Assembly: GCA_021234155.1 (NCBI GenBank)
Contig: JAJEKV010000033.1
Coordinates: 13,833,422-13,897,421 of the forward strand
Direction of reading: 5' to 3'
Length of the DNA: 64,000 bases
Origin: Isoetes taiwanensis
Taxonomy: Eukaryota > Streptophyta > Lycopodiopsida > Isoetales > Isoetaceae
This document shows, in pieces, positions 33,601 to 44,410 of the stretch (position 1 is its first letter; each line of letters opens with the position of its first letter). The notes beneath the pieces were generated by a model, which worked only from the letters and a program-made list of their open reading frames with translations, was not told where the DNA came from and did not search any database. The position numbers were made by a program, and so were the translations under genes.

Positions 33601-34601
33601 CATGCATTAAAAATGGCTGTAGTAGATGCAATTTTAAGTGGCCCACCTGAAGAGCCCCTAGCATTCTTGATGGGCTTGGAAGATTCTCTTCAGCAACATT
33701 GGCAAACAGCATTGGGTACTAATCCTACAAACGAAACGACCATCCAAGAGTGGTCTGATGAACAATGGGATAATTGGGATGAAGATGGTAAGGAAGGATC
33801 AAAACAAGAAGAATTTGGGGAGATGCAGTTGAAACTGGAACTGCATGATAGGGTGGAGGATGTTTTTAAGCGCTTACGCTGTGTCGCAGCCAAAGGGTCT
33901 TCCATTACGACCACTGACATGGGTCAGGGAATACCAAGAAGTTTCCTTCACAACCTTCTTACTCTTATACTACAAAACGCTGAAGTACCAGGACTGAAAC
34001 ATCACACTTCAACTGTTGGGAGACTATTCAAGAAAGGCCTTGGTCGGTTTGGCTTGGGACATGTATGTCATTCTTACATAAGAACTTTATCAAGCAGTTG
34101 CATTAAAGAGTAAAAGCATTGTGTTAAATAGAATATGTGGAGAATGTTAATTCTGCGTGCAAATGTGTTCCTCACCTTTAGTTCATGTGTGCAGGCTAAA
34201 CCCAGGCTTGCTGACCAGAAGTTGCTACTTGTTTTCGTCATTGGCGGATTCAATGCTACAGAGGTAACGATGATATATTCCACACGAGTGTCAAAGCACA
34301 TTGTTGTCACAATTTTGTGATATAAGCTTAAAAGAAGCTTATCGTCAGTATCTAGTGGATGGCTTTGATATTTGTATTGGGGTTTTGATGGCTTGTATGC
34401 CTGTTGTAGGAAAGATATCTATTTTTTAATGGTCAAGGGAAGCATGACAGTCTCTAATATTTGTTTATCCTATAGGTTCGGGATGCCAAGACGGCTCTTT
34501 CTGAGTTTCCTAATGGACCGGAGTGTATGCTAGGAGGAACTACCCTTTTGACACCTGATGATATGTATAATCTGCTGATTGGATCCGTTGGCCAAACATA
34601 A
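30672..34601 (+). CDS. MIP3: MIP3/SCFD2-like Sec1/Munc18-family protein, seven exons, intact
   Basis: SM-family proteins assist SNARE assembly. The plant MIP3 protein works with MAG2, MIP1 and MIP2 in an ER tethering complex for Golgi-to-ER traffic. Exons: 30672-30722, 30921-31064, 31444-31596, 31935-32327, 32641-34062, 34195-34263 and 34476-34601. All six introns are GT-AG and phase 0; the product is 785 residues with no stop or shift, close to the usual 800-840. Visible signatures: GLPFFLQLGVRAVCSLEN (exon 2), ILLAHFFQHL (exon 4), GLVIVDRSLDLITPACHGDS (exon 5), a WDNWDED acidic patch, STVGRLFKKGLGRFGLGH, and LLVFVIGGFNATEV followed by GGTTLLTPDDMYNLL near the C-terminus. The ATG at 30672 follows an in-frame TAA at 30624. 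It is the best candidate for a working host gene here. Confidence 0.93.
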
Positions 34602-36397
34602 CAAGGGCCAAACATAACAAAATGGATGCAGAGGATATAATCACCCTATCAGGATGCATACCTCTTCATTGTCTACCCGGCTGCTGTAGACAATATTAAA
34701 TTTTTGGCGAATAATACTGGAATCTGCAGTACACTCATTGAAAGAGAAGGAGAAGTGTACTGCCCCTTCCTTTCTCATGCACGCACGTATATGATGCTTA
34801 TTTTAATTCTGGGAAAATTATCTTATGCTCATAAATTCTGTTAGCCTAATGCTTCAGTGTTGTTGCAGGTTCTATTTATGGCGAAGTACATTTATGAAGG
34901 TTAACTCCACGTGAACATATGACCATCAAGGGTTTGAGCATTATTATCATATCCAGGTCATGATAGCTGCTTGTCAGGCTGGATTATTCAAGCTGAGTGG
35001 CTATATACTGGAGCGCTCTGTATAAAGGTGAGAACTGAGAATTGCATAATGTGTGACTGTACAATTTACCTGCAAATAACATATTGTTGATTCATTTCTC
35101 AACAAGTCCTGTGTAAAAGGCTAAGGCTCTTCATATAACTAAGGCTCTTTATACAACATTCACAAGGCAACGACTCTTTACAATGGTAGAATGGAGATTT
35201 CTCGTTGTGGCACTGCCATGATGCCATGGTTTAATGGGTGATATAATTGTTCATTCGTTGTGCCACTGCGATGATGTCGTGGTTCTAGTGGGTGATCTCT
35301 TCTTTCATTTATTCTCTTAGAGTGGTTCAGAACTAGCTGATCCTGGCATGGCTGGCATGGAATTGCCAGAATCATGCTGCCATATCACTTAACCATGCAG
35401 TTTAGAATTATCTTAACCTACGATTATCCCTCATCATTTTTCAGCCATTTAGGTGTGCTCATAAGTTGTGCCTGAGTCTGAAATTTGTACCAGAGATCAA
35501 CATAACTGGGAAGTAATTGTAAACAAACCTTATACGAACATAATTGACGCGTACTTGTAAACCAACCTTATACGAAATAATTAAGGAAGGAATTTGAAAC
35601 TATTACATCTTATTAACATTAACCTTCACAAAGTTGTCAGCACCTCTCTCTATCTAAAACTACTCTCTCTCTCTCTTGCAATTGTAAATATAAACTAGAG
35701 ATGATATAGATTCTATTCTCTACATTTATTAACACGACAACGTATGCAAGTTTGCATTGGTTTTTATTTATTTTGCCGTCTTGGTATCGTTCTTTTATTT
35801 GCCAAGCTAAAAAATTATGTAGAATGGCTACTCTATCAGAAGAGTAGCCATTGACAATATATTTTGAAGCAGTGAGAAGATGGGAAAAGAAGAGGAAGAA
35901 AAAAATAAAAACACCAGTCAGGTTTGTTTGTATGTTTGTTTGTTTTTTTGGGACACCGGTCAGGTTTGTGTTATGCTCATCAAATAGGACTCTCGGGATT
36001 CCTTGCCGGATTGGCCATACAAATCATATCCAAAATATTGGCCTCGTATATATGCTCCAGATCTATGGCAAATATTGACACAAAAGCTTCTTTTATGAGC
36101 AAAAAACCAGTCCACAATCGTTAAGCTGACCGAAAATTGTTCCATAGAACAACCATTGTCTTCAAATGGCAGATATCGACACAAAGTCATATATAAACAA
36201 AAAAATCGGTCCACAATCGTTTTCTAAACTGACCAAAATTTGTTCCATTTCAATTTCAGAACCACCACTGTATTCTAATTATTCATTCATTCTGGTAAAG
36301 AATCATAGCGGTATTACTTATCTACAGTATGAATATGTAAGTCAAATCAAGCCTGTTTTGGGGATCAAGATCTTCAAATCTGGCAGAAAATCTGGTA
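34602..36397. repeat. 3' flank of MIP3 with short tandem duplications
   Basis: The stop codon is followed by a second GGGCCAAACATAAC. A diverged tandem pair lies near 35196-35300 (GTGGCACTGCCATGATG and GTGCCACTGCGATGATG), and another at about 36066-36245 (GACACAAA, then GTCCACAATCGTT and GACC(G/A)AAA(A/T)TTGTTCCAT, period about 100). No further gene is seen; the minus-strand gene begins at 36398. Confidence 0.55.
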
Positions 36398-36712
36398 CTA
36401 TTTCTGAGTCCTTTTCTGGTACTGATCTTTGATCCATTTCATGCCAGTAGCCGTGCCTGCTTTCACTTTCTGAGCTCCGACAGTTGCAACAACCTTTGCC
36501 TTTTCTGCGCCAACAGAAGCTGCAGATTTAGCCTTCACAAATCCGGCAGACGCCGCTGCTTTAACTTTTTCCTCATATTCTGCAAGCTTCTTATTCTTCT
36601 CTTTTCCATCTTTGTTGCCCGCCGGATAAGCCGTGCCGTTGCTATTGCTATGACTATCCCACTGATCTGCCCAGCTAAGACCTGATTCTTCATCATTTTT
36701 GCGAGCCGACAT
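36398..36712 (-). CDS. small conserved plant protein with SGLSWADQWD motif, function unknown
   Basis: A single open frame of 104 codons from ATG 36712 to TAG. The N-terminus carries ESGLSWADQWDSHS, a motif I associate with a family of short uncharacterised plant proteins. The middle is Lys-rich (GKEKNKKLAEYEEKVKAAAS). The C-terminus has three Ala/Lys-rich imperfect repeats (GFVKAKSAASVGAEKAKVVA, VGAQKVKAG) and ends TGMKWIKDQYQKRTQK. The frame stays open upstream for 31 codons (CLFLLQIRFLRIVLPV), but I place the start at MSARKNDEESG because the conserved part begins there. It has no signal peptide or membrane span and is soluble and strongly basic. It is convergent with MIP3. No function is claimed. 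Confidence 0.7.
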   Translation of the reverse strand: MSARKNDEESGLSWADQWDSHSNSNGTAYPAGNKDGKEKNKKLAEYEEKVKAAASAGFVKAKSAASVGAEKAKVVATVGAQKVKAGTATGMKWIKDQYQKRTQK

Positions 36713-38855
36713 GATTTTTGCAGCAGAACAAACGGATTTGCGCTGTACTGGTAAAACAATGCGCAGAAATCTGATCTGAAGCAAGAACAAGCAAATTTTA
36801 GGCAAAAAACAGAGGAAAAAAGATCTGGAATCGGCAAATTTGAAGAGCTAGAAAGATCGAAAGATCTAAATGCAAGAATGAGAAGTAAGAAGCCGGATTA
36901 ACCTGTTAATATTTGAAAAGGAAACGCGGTCCGACACGAAAGGCGCCCTTCTAGTTTGCTTCTAAGTAAATGCTGCTTCCTTACGGCTTCTTTCCCAGAG
37001 GCGGGCTAAAAGATTGACGGGCGATGACGAAAATGAAGCCCGTCATTTTGACGGCCACGTTGGCACCATAAACCTAGTTAGCTCACACGTCCCTATTTTT
37101 CAAATCTTAGAAAACACTTTGAACGAACGGTTCCCTAGTTCAAAGGTTAAATATATACACTGGAAAACCAGACGTTAAAATTACTAACTAACTATTTAAA
37201 TAAATTTATACAAATAGTCGTGTTATGCACGATTGCCTAATGCCGATATATATTCGGTGGCTGTCCCTTAGCCCATAAAGAAAACAGAGGTTATGTGTCT
37301 AATGCAAGGCCCATAGTGGTTCCAATGTTGCAGTCGCACTCTATGACTGCAACATTGGTGCCAGGGGGAAGAAATTGACTGCACAGAAACTTCAATGACG
37401 AGTCAATTCTTTAATTAGATGCTTATAGACTTCGAACGCTCCATCGATCCTGATGTTGCCAAGTAAATTCGATGCCTTCTTATCTCATTTAAGATCGTTC
37501 GAGGAAATGTCATGTGCTTGAGGAAATGTGGTTGCTCCAACCTCGTAACTTTGTTATCGTGAAGGAACTAATGACCACGCGGTGGGGTTGAGAACTGCTG
37601 CGCATTTCCAAATGTGGATTGCATGTTGTGTTGCCATGTGACATGGACTTGCACCTATGTTTTTCCAAGTTCTTGGAATGGCATTTTCGTGCTTCAATGC
37701 CCCTGTTAAAATCATGAATGTTTTCACACGGTCACCTTACCAAAAAATGTCATTAGAATACAAATAACTGATTGAATGAAAAAAAAAGAGATTGATTAAA
37801 TGAAAGTGTTTATGTCAGACTTGGTAAATAGGCACATTTCTTGTATGCTTGTGGATATGAAAACTTACCACAAGAAAAAACAATAAAGGCCTATAATCTT
37901 GCACCAGATAACATATATATTTTTAGAGCTTTTCTACACCAACGCCATTTATTTGCAATAGGGCAACCCCTTGTTTTTGTGGTAGATGAGAGAGTATTTT
38001 GGAAATATTCTGTATTGGCCAATGTGAGGCCTTGCTTTGGGAGAATATCGATGAATATGTTTAATGACTCTTATCTACTGCATGGAATGGCCTGCTATCA
38101 GGGAAACTATTGTCAGAAAGAGCATGCATTGCAGAGTCTTGGTTGAAGGTCTTTTTATGGTAACTAGTGATTGGCAGGTAGCAGGACCCTGGCAGGGCCA
38201 TCAGATGAGTATACAAGGTTGTTCTTCGAGCGGCTCTGATTTGGCTATGGAGGTGACGGAACAAGAAGCTCCTTCTTCCTTCTAAAATTCTTTATTACAT
38301 TTGAGGAGAGAGACGGGATTGAGAGTGGGGGCTTACACTCTAAAGCAACATGTGAATTGAGTTGGGGGTACTTATTGGGATCCGAAGGGAGTTTTAGTAG
38401 TCATCACAATAGCTCTTGACATTAATTATTTGCTTTCCCCTTCTGTCATCTCATTATTTTTGCACTGCCTTGCAGATGATAACCCGTCATTTATACCAGT
38501 TGATGATGGGAGGTTAGGAGGCATATGTTGCCATTGTCTAGTCTGTGTGTGGCTTTGAGGCTTGTATGCTTCACATATCTGCAAGATCCCACAAAATCTT
38601 CCATAATATGAAGGCCAAGAGTCAATCGATAGAATAGAGGATTGACTCTAGTTTATTTTTGCCCTTTTCAGAGTTATTATTGCAAAGGTTTTTCTTAAAA
38701 ACCTTTCAAAATAGGAGTTTTTTAGTCATAGTAGTAATTGTTGTAGTATGGTCCATGGTTGATTGAAGCCTGTGGACATAAAAAATTATGTTCTATTATC
38801 CCCTCGAGCTGCCTATGTCCTATAATCTAGGAGGCGAGTGGATTATTTTGCATGA
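36713..38855. other. no recognisable gene
   Basis: An open frame at 37841-38146 (plus) contains LVFVVDERVFWKYSVLANVR but has no assignable family or intact continuation. Near 37330, TGCAGTCGCACTCTATGACTGCA is a short inverted repeat. Confidence 0.4.
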
Positions 38856-39419
38856 CCCTTGTGAGGGGGGAGGGAGTTGACCCCCTTAAATAAAGGGTAG
38901 CGAAGATTATTAAATATTAACTGTAAAATCCAAATTTCTATGGCCAAATCCACTAGAAGAGGCTATCACGATAATCTCATGGGAATTATCAAGATATATA
39001 AAGCGTTCTGCTTTTAATGTGACAGTACTTTACGGAATCTGAGTCCATATGGGGGAGATGGTATATCTTAACATATGTATATTCTCTCTCTAGCGCCTAT
39101 GAAGAAGTTCATGCACTGGTAGTGCCTTTTTGCATATCTCTGGAGCATCCAAAGTCAGATTGGAGTGTTTTTTGGTGCATTGGAAAGCTTACACCATGAT
39201 CTTTCCAATGATATAGATTGCAGGGTTTCTGGCAGATGCTCAACATTTTGGATCTGATTAATTCGGTCCTCTTAAGGACCTTTTTGCTCATATCTGGAGC
39301 ATCCAAACTCGGATCAGAGTGTTCTTTGGTGCATTGGAAAGCTTACTTTGTGATCTTTCTAATGGTGTGATATTAAGAGAATTTGATGGCTGGTTGTTGC
39401 TATAACTCTGCTCTATTTT

Positions 39420-40245
39420 TAGCACTATGGAGGCGATGGCTCTTTCCATTCCTTTGCAGCAGCAAGGAGACACTTCTATGTTGTTAACCCCTTTGCTCAC
39501 ACATCAGCACCTCAATCAAAGCAGCCAGAGTTTGATCGTCATCATCCCTTCAAGTCTCTAAGATCCACGAATAAAGATAACTGCTACAAGGGTGAGGTCA
39601 CTCGACATTTCAATAAAGACACTTATTTAAAACAGCAGACATTGGGTAGGGCATTGCATCTTTACTTCCAACGAGGCAAGCGTTGTCCAACGCAAACTTC
39701 CACAAGTGCTGGCAGTACAGATAGCTCAGAGGAACATCCAACATGCATTGGAGGTTCAACACATGGTGCTGATGAGGAGCGGATTGCATCTGCTACAGGT
39801 GTTGTAAACGCAAATTGCCCAGAAACACCTCCAGCATGCGTTGGGGGTTCAACTCAGGCTGATGAAAGGGAGTGAATTACTGAGACATTGACTCTTGAAG
39901 ATTTATCCAAGGTCCCTCGTCCAGCCCGTCTTCCTCTCTATGTCAATTTGCTTCGAAAAGACTTAGAGAATAAGTTTGACATTCTTACTCCTACTTTGCA
40001 AATGCAGCAACATGGGATAAAATAATTTAATGTGCATTGAGGCCTGAATTTATAAAGTGTCGTAATGATCTTGTAACACTCACCGGCAAAATTGATGCTG
40101 AGCATGCAAAGCTTTAGGAAACCATTGAGGGTGCAAAGTTGGAGTTCGATGCTTGTCATATAACTTTGGAGTGATGGAGGGTGGATCATCTTATGCTGCT
40201 CTTCAACATTTCATGGAAATGAACCTTGAGGTCTTGAAACTGCAT
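39420..40245 (+). pseudogene. unrecognised protein remnant, right-arm copy
   Basis: The plus strand reads with a few stops and frame changes: MEAMALSIPLQQQGDTSML, GEVTRHFNKDTYLKQQTLG, ALHLYFQRGKRC, two imperfect CIGGSTHGADE / CVGGSTQADE units, LTLEDLSKVPRPARLPLYVN, KCRNDLVTLTGKIDAEH and EGAKLEFDACHITLE. Residue usage and continuity suggest a former real protein with a helical C-terminal half. I cannot name the family. The left arm carries a parallel copy. Confidence 0.5.
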
Positions 40246-40718
40246 TCATTTATGTGCTCCATTTTACATCTTCATTGACTGTATTCAAAAAATCGGCATT
40301 AAAAGTTCAATTATTTCTATGTTTATCTACTACAAGAACCTATGGAATGCTTTGTTGATATAATATTGTCACCCTTAGGTAGTTAGCATCCACTATCTGC
40401 ATTCGGCAGAGATGCAAGGGAAAGATTGAAGTTGAGTGTAGCCGCACTGTCTTTTGCAAGCAAGACAACTATTTCCTTATTGCAGATTCGTCACTCATAC
40501 CCATATAGACGAATTTATTGTGTAGGTTTTGAAACCCAGAAAAAAGACATTTCTGTGAATGTTTCTTATGAAACATGCTCCTGTTATTCTTTTATTTTGA
40601 TCTCATTCTAGGTGTTTCATGTAAAGAGCAGATGCAAGAAAATAATTCAATGAAGAGCAGAACAATGCTTGAAGAATTTTGCCAGATTATTTCCGTAGCA
40701 ATGTTTTAAAAGGAAGAC

Positions 40719-40904
40719 TTGATGAAAAGATGCCTTGACAAAAAGAGGGCTGTTTATATCCTGCTAAATAGTAGTTTCCATGAACTCGAACCTGATACCA
40801 TACAAGCACTAAAGACAAACTTTGACAGCAGAGCCTGGCCAGTTGAGCCTCTGTTCCCACTAAACTTCTCTAACACAAATGCAGGAGTTAGTGCAACAGA
40901 TTGA
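40719..40904 (+). pseudogene. UGT fragment, right-arm copy
   Basis: Same 61-codon piece as 12871-13056 (NSSFHELEPDTIQALK, PLFPLNFSN), with one visible residue difference (NTNAGVS instead of NTNAEVS). No PSPG box follows. Confidence 0.85.
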
Positions 40905-41446
40905 AATTAGAGGGGGTTGCAAGACAGATTTGGGAAGAAGCAGTCAAAAATCGGATTGCTGCTGCCGGAATCAAGAGCAGATGTTATCTCAGTGCCGGAT
41001 CTGTGCCGACAGCTGTTATTTGTAGCCTCACGAACCTTTTTCCTTCCCATAAAGGTATTTGCTCCCTGCTATTTCTATCTCCACAAGATCCGCCTTTTTC
41101 ATGATAAAATTAGTGTCTCGAAGCTTGCACGAAGCCTATTTTTGATGCCTCCCCTTTTTTTTTTTGAAATAAGATATTTCTCTTATTCCTTTGCTTTAAT
41201 GGTCGTTGATAATATCTTGCCCCTTTTTTTATGCCTTCTTGTAACCATTGTTTTTCCAAATGCCCCATTGCCTTAGTCTCTTTTTTTTCCTGGACCACTC
41301 CCCCTAGCATGCCCCATATTAATCCATCCCTTCTTAAAGAAGATCGTCCGCGATCTTTCAGAGACGCTCCAGTGGGGCCCATCCCTTCTTAAGGTGATTT
41401 GCGTCTGAAGGTTCTGCAAATTCAAGAAATAGTTACGGATATCCGC

Positions 41447-41591
41447 GTACTTCCACAATACGATATATCCTTGTACCTCCACGGTACATTATTATCGTTC
41501 GTACCTCTGCGGTACTACTTGATAGTATCTCCACGATACTAAACTATTGTATCTCCGCGATACGTTAGTATTTTTCGTACCTCCGCGGTAC
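41447..41591. repeat. array of six 15-bp palindromes at 24-28-bp spacing
   Basis: Units start at 41447, 41473, 41501, 41525, 41549 and 41577: GTACTTCCACAATAC, GTACCTCCACGGTAC, GTACCTCTGCGGTAC, GTATCTCCACGATAC, GTATCTCCGCGATAC and GTACCTCCGCGGTAC. Where the left half changes from GTAC to GTAT, the right half changes from GTAC to ATAC, so the inverted symmetry is kept. It lies on the 3' side of a gag remnant (read on the minus strand) and may be part of that retroelement. Confidence 0.85.
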
Positions 41592-41764
41592 TACTTAATT
41601 TTCGTTAGGCCTATTGTGCTATAACCACAATTACCATTTTTCAAAAATTTACATCTAATGCACCATGCTTTCATAATAATTTAATTTTCATTCCACATAA
41701 AAATCAAATCTTACAAAGCAAATCTTACAAAGCTTATCCTAAGAGATGTAAATTTTTACTATTT

Positions 41765-42052
41765 TTACCCCATAGTTCCAATTTGGAGCCACCTCCGTTC
41801 TTTGGCAATAGCCTTTGCCCGTTCCTCATCTTGGAAGCTTACCCCTTTCTTCCGCTCATCAGCAGCTTTAGAGGTCTCAGGTATATCCTCCACGGGCTTG
41901 GGACCTTCAATAGCATGCATTTGTACAACCTTTTGATGTTTAGATGGTTCAACTTTTGTGATCCCCCCTTCTCCAAACGGCCAATCCCTTAGGAAATGAT
42001 TTCCTCCGCATCTATAGCAAGCTCCCTTTGGTTCCTTAGTTTCCTTCCGCAT
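41765..42052 (-). pseudogene. retroelement gag remnant with degenerate zinc knuckle
   Basis: The minus strand encodes CYRCGGNHFLRDWPFG, a CX2CX4H knuckle in which the last Cys is replaced by Trp, in a basic context (RKETKEPKGA), followed by KAADERKKGVSFQDEERAKA. This is typical of Ty3/gypsy or LINE gag tails. No protease or RT is next to it. Confidence 0.7.
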
Positions 42053-43387
42053 ATTTGATGTACGTTTGATGATTTATCTGTTGAAGTTGGAGAAGATACT
42101 GCATTTATTGGAGATTTTGGTGTGGGCACTTGTAATTGGACTTGTAGGTGTATAAAAGTTCCTTTTAATGGTTGAATATTTGATGAGGTGGCATGATCTC
42201 AAAGGACATATGGTTATTGAAGATCTAATGGTGAAGATTGCGTGAAGATGAATGATCAAGATTTGTTGTATAAGTTTAAGAGAAGGGGCACATCTCCTCA
42301 TTCTCTTTCTCTCGCTCTTGCTCTTGAAAGGATATTATTTGTTAGAGTGCATCTTCCATGGAAGAAATAAATGAAAATGATGAGGATGAACCTCCTGATT
42401 TACGAGTATGTGATTTGTATGTGATTATTCATCCTCAGAATTTTGCTTGATTTCTTGTTAGTAGAATGGGATGCAATCCATTGCATATATTTTGCAAGCT
42501 GCTTCTGCTTTGGTCTTTTATTTCTGTTGGATTACAGCCTCCATGCGTGCTATGTAGAGCTTTTCCCGATTGTCTCGAAAAATGGAGACTGTGGATTATT
42601 TTGGGACTAAGTTTAGTATTTCTAGAGTATTGTAGGGAATATTTTGCACCTAGCACTATGCATAGGAATTAGGTTCGTAAAACGGGAGCAAACTATGGCG
42701 ACACGGCTTCTTAAGGTCCTTATGATTCACTTCTGCTATCTAGTTTCTTATTGGCAAGGTCTTGCATTTTTGAAACCGATCTGGCATTTTGTCAGCAGTT
42801 GTTAAACCTGTTGTTGTTATTTCTAATTGCATTTTCTTATGCTAAGTATTGCCACATATCTTTTACAGATTTTCAAGTTTGCAAATGGGCACACATGTAG
42901 TTTCTTAACTCTGCTTATTTCAAGATATTAGGAATTACTCTAATGGAATGATGTGTACATTTTTGGTGTTTGCATCTTCCGAAGTTTCTGAAAGAGTAGT
43001 AGAGCCATATAATGCGACTTCTTATGTTTAGCAGCTGGTAGTTAGGGACATGAAGCCCTTTATGAAATTTGCTTCAGGAAAAACAGTCGTGCTGCAGTTG
43101 TAGGATCTTTTTAGGATGGAGTTATGGATACGTATATAGATTTGATAATTTTATAAGGAATAATGCAATGTTTTGAGACTTTTATCTTGTACTTTCTGGG
43201 TATGAAGAATATAGTTTTGCAATGTTGCTATTCCTTTCTTCAAATTTTCAAGTGACTTGAAGAGGAAACAGTAAGGAAAGCATTAAAATTTATTGCATCT
43301 GGATTAAATAAATAGACATGCACTTAAAATGTATAGCTTAATCATTATGTTCTAGCTATAGTTGTGCTTTCATTTCTCTATTTGCAG
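42053..43387. other. no gene seen
   Basis: AT-rich sequence with short frames only. The end (43380-43387, TTTGCAG) is the splice acceptor of the kinase remnant that follows. Confidence 0.45.
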
Positions 43388-43520
43388 ATAACGTTAGGCG
43401 AGCTCCCAATCGTGGGCTGAAAAAGAAAGCCCCACAAGTAGATGGCACTGCAACTATTGCTACTCAGACATTTAGGTAAAGTGAGCTTGCTGCAGCAACA
43501 AAGATTTTTAAGTCTGGATG
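43388..43520 (+). pseudogene. receptor-like cytoplasmic kinase VII (PBS1/PBL-like) exon fragment
   Basis: After acceptor TTTGCAG, the frame reads NVRRAPNRGLKKKAPQVDG, IATQTFR, TAA (43477), SELAAATKIFKSGCL. It matches the stretch between the N-terminal linker and the first kinase strand of PBS1-like kinases (AQTFxxxELAAATKNF). The TAA replaces an aromatic codon. Sequence breaks off into the duplicated segment at 43524 before the Gly-rich loop. Confidence 0.78.
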
Positions 43521-43523
43521 TTT

Positions 43524-44082
43524 ATCGCATCGATCCGAGACATCGGATCGACATTCTAGAATGGGGCGAGCATGCATGTCTTGCATGCATGCATGCGGCA
43601 CATGCCCTTTCTGGTTAGGGTTTCGCTATTTTAGGCACGGTTCTGCATCAACGTCTCATCGACGCTTCCTCTTCTCTCAGCAGTACCTTATTCTCTTTGA
43701 TTTGTTTCCAGGCAGGGGAGGGGCTTCTTCCTGCGTGGTTTGGCTCATTTGGCGTTTCTGTCATGCTGTGGCATGATCTTTCTCGGCCTTGGCCCTTCTT
43801 TAGCCTTCATCCTGTGACCTTCGTCCTCGATTCTAGTTTGATAAGGAAGTTTCTCGGTATTCTAAGGGTTTGTTGGTTTCATCACGAGCCCCATTCTAGA
43901 ATCGCATTGATCCGAGACATCGGATCGACATTCTAGAATGGGGGCGAGCATGCATGTCTTGCATGCATGCATCGCGCACATGCCCTTTCCGGGTTAGGGT
44001 TTTCGCTATTTTAGGCGGCGGTTACGCATCAACGTCTCATCCAAGGTTTCCTCTTCTCTCAGCAGTACCTTATTCTCTTTGA
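43524..44082. repeat. tandem duplication, period 377, with telo-boxes and RY repeats
   Basis: Copy 1 begins ATCGCATCGATCCGAGACAT at 43524, copy 2 ATCGCATTGATCCGAGACAT at 43901. Both contain CATGCATGTCTTGCATGCAT, a telo-box (TTAGGGTTT at 43615 and 43994), AACGTCTCATC and CAGTACCTTATTCTCTTTGA. Telo-boxes and CATGCA (RY) motifs are known plant promoter elements, so this may be a duplicated promoter or 5' leader, but no gene follows. Confidence 0.8.
43889..43943. repeat. nested palindrome at the duplication junction
   Basis: CCCCATTCTAGAAT (43889-43902) pairs with ATTCTAGAATGGGG (43930-43943). Inside, GATCCGA pairs with TCGGATC around GACA. Each ATTCTAGAAT is itself palindromic. CGAGCCCCATTCTAGAAT recurs near 44592. 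Confidence 0.8.
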
Positions 44083-44331
44083 ACCCACCCTCCCCCCCCT
44101 TCTTTGTTTATTGTATTGTGCACAAATTTCTGTTTATCATGTTTTTCTTCCACCCGCTGGGTGATGCTTTTTTCCACCCCCTGGGTGATGCTATCCTCTG
44201 GTATGTTGTGTTGTCTCGTTTGTTGTGTTGGTGATGTGCAGGTACAGGTTGGCGAGCGGCATCTGTTTCGACTTCTCCATGCGGGGGTTTCTGGGAGCGA
44301 TTTCTATGCCTTACGTTTGTCCAAGCCCCTT

Positions 44332-44410
44332 GCCGAAGGCTTATCACTAGGGTTTTTCCTCGAAAACCCGAAAGGGCGGGGTTTTTTAATCCCAGTGATA
44401 AGCTTTCGGC
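44332..44410. repeat. 79-nt hairpin
   Basis: GCCGAAGGCTTATCACTAGG at 44332 pairs with CCAGTGATAAGCTTTCGGC at 44392-44410, with two imperfect positions. An inner AAAACCC / GGGGTTTT pair can extend the stem. It follows a frame of unknown identity and has no known role. Confidence 0.7.

Larger units (their letters stand above)
38856..40914 (-). repeat. right arm of the 2.06-kb inverted repeat
   Basis: Reverse complement of 12861-14924. It holds the same UGT piece (40719-40904 plus), the same frame 40426-40611, and the same unrecognised protein remnant. The match stops on the outer side just where the left copy continues into the UGT PSPG region, so the left copy keeps more of the source sequence. 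Confidence 0.92.

Noticed and set aside
37841-38146. Protein-coding gene
   Set aside because: A 101-codon frame without assignable motif, splice context or continuation; it stays unassigned.
12861-40914. The two inverted arms as LTRs of one retrotransposon
   Set aside because: LTRs are direct, not inverted, repeats, and the arms carry UGT exons and lack TG...CA ends with a primer site.
41447-41591. CRISPR-like array
   Set aside because: The units are 15-bp palindromes with 9-13-bp gaps in a plant genome; no CRISPR repeat-spacer structure or cas genes.
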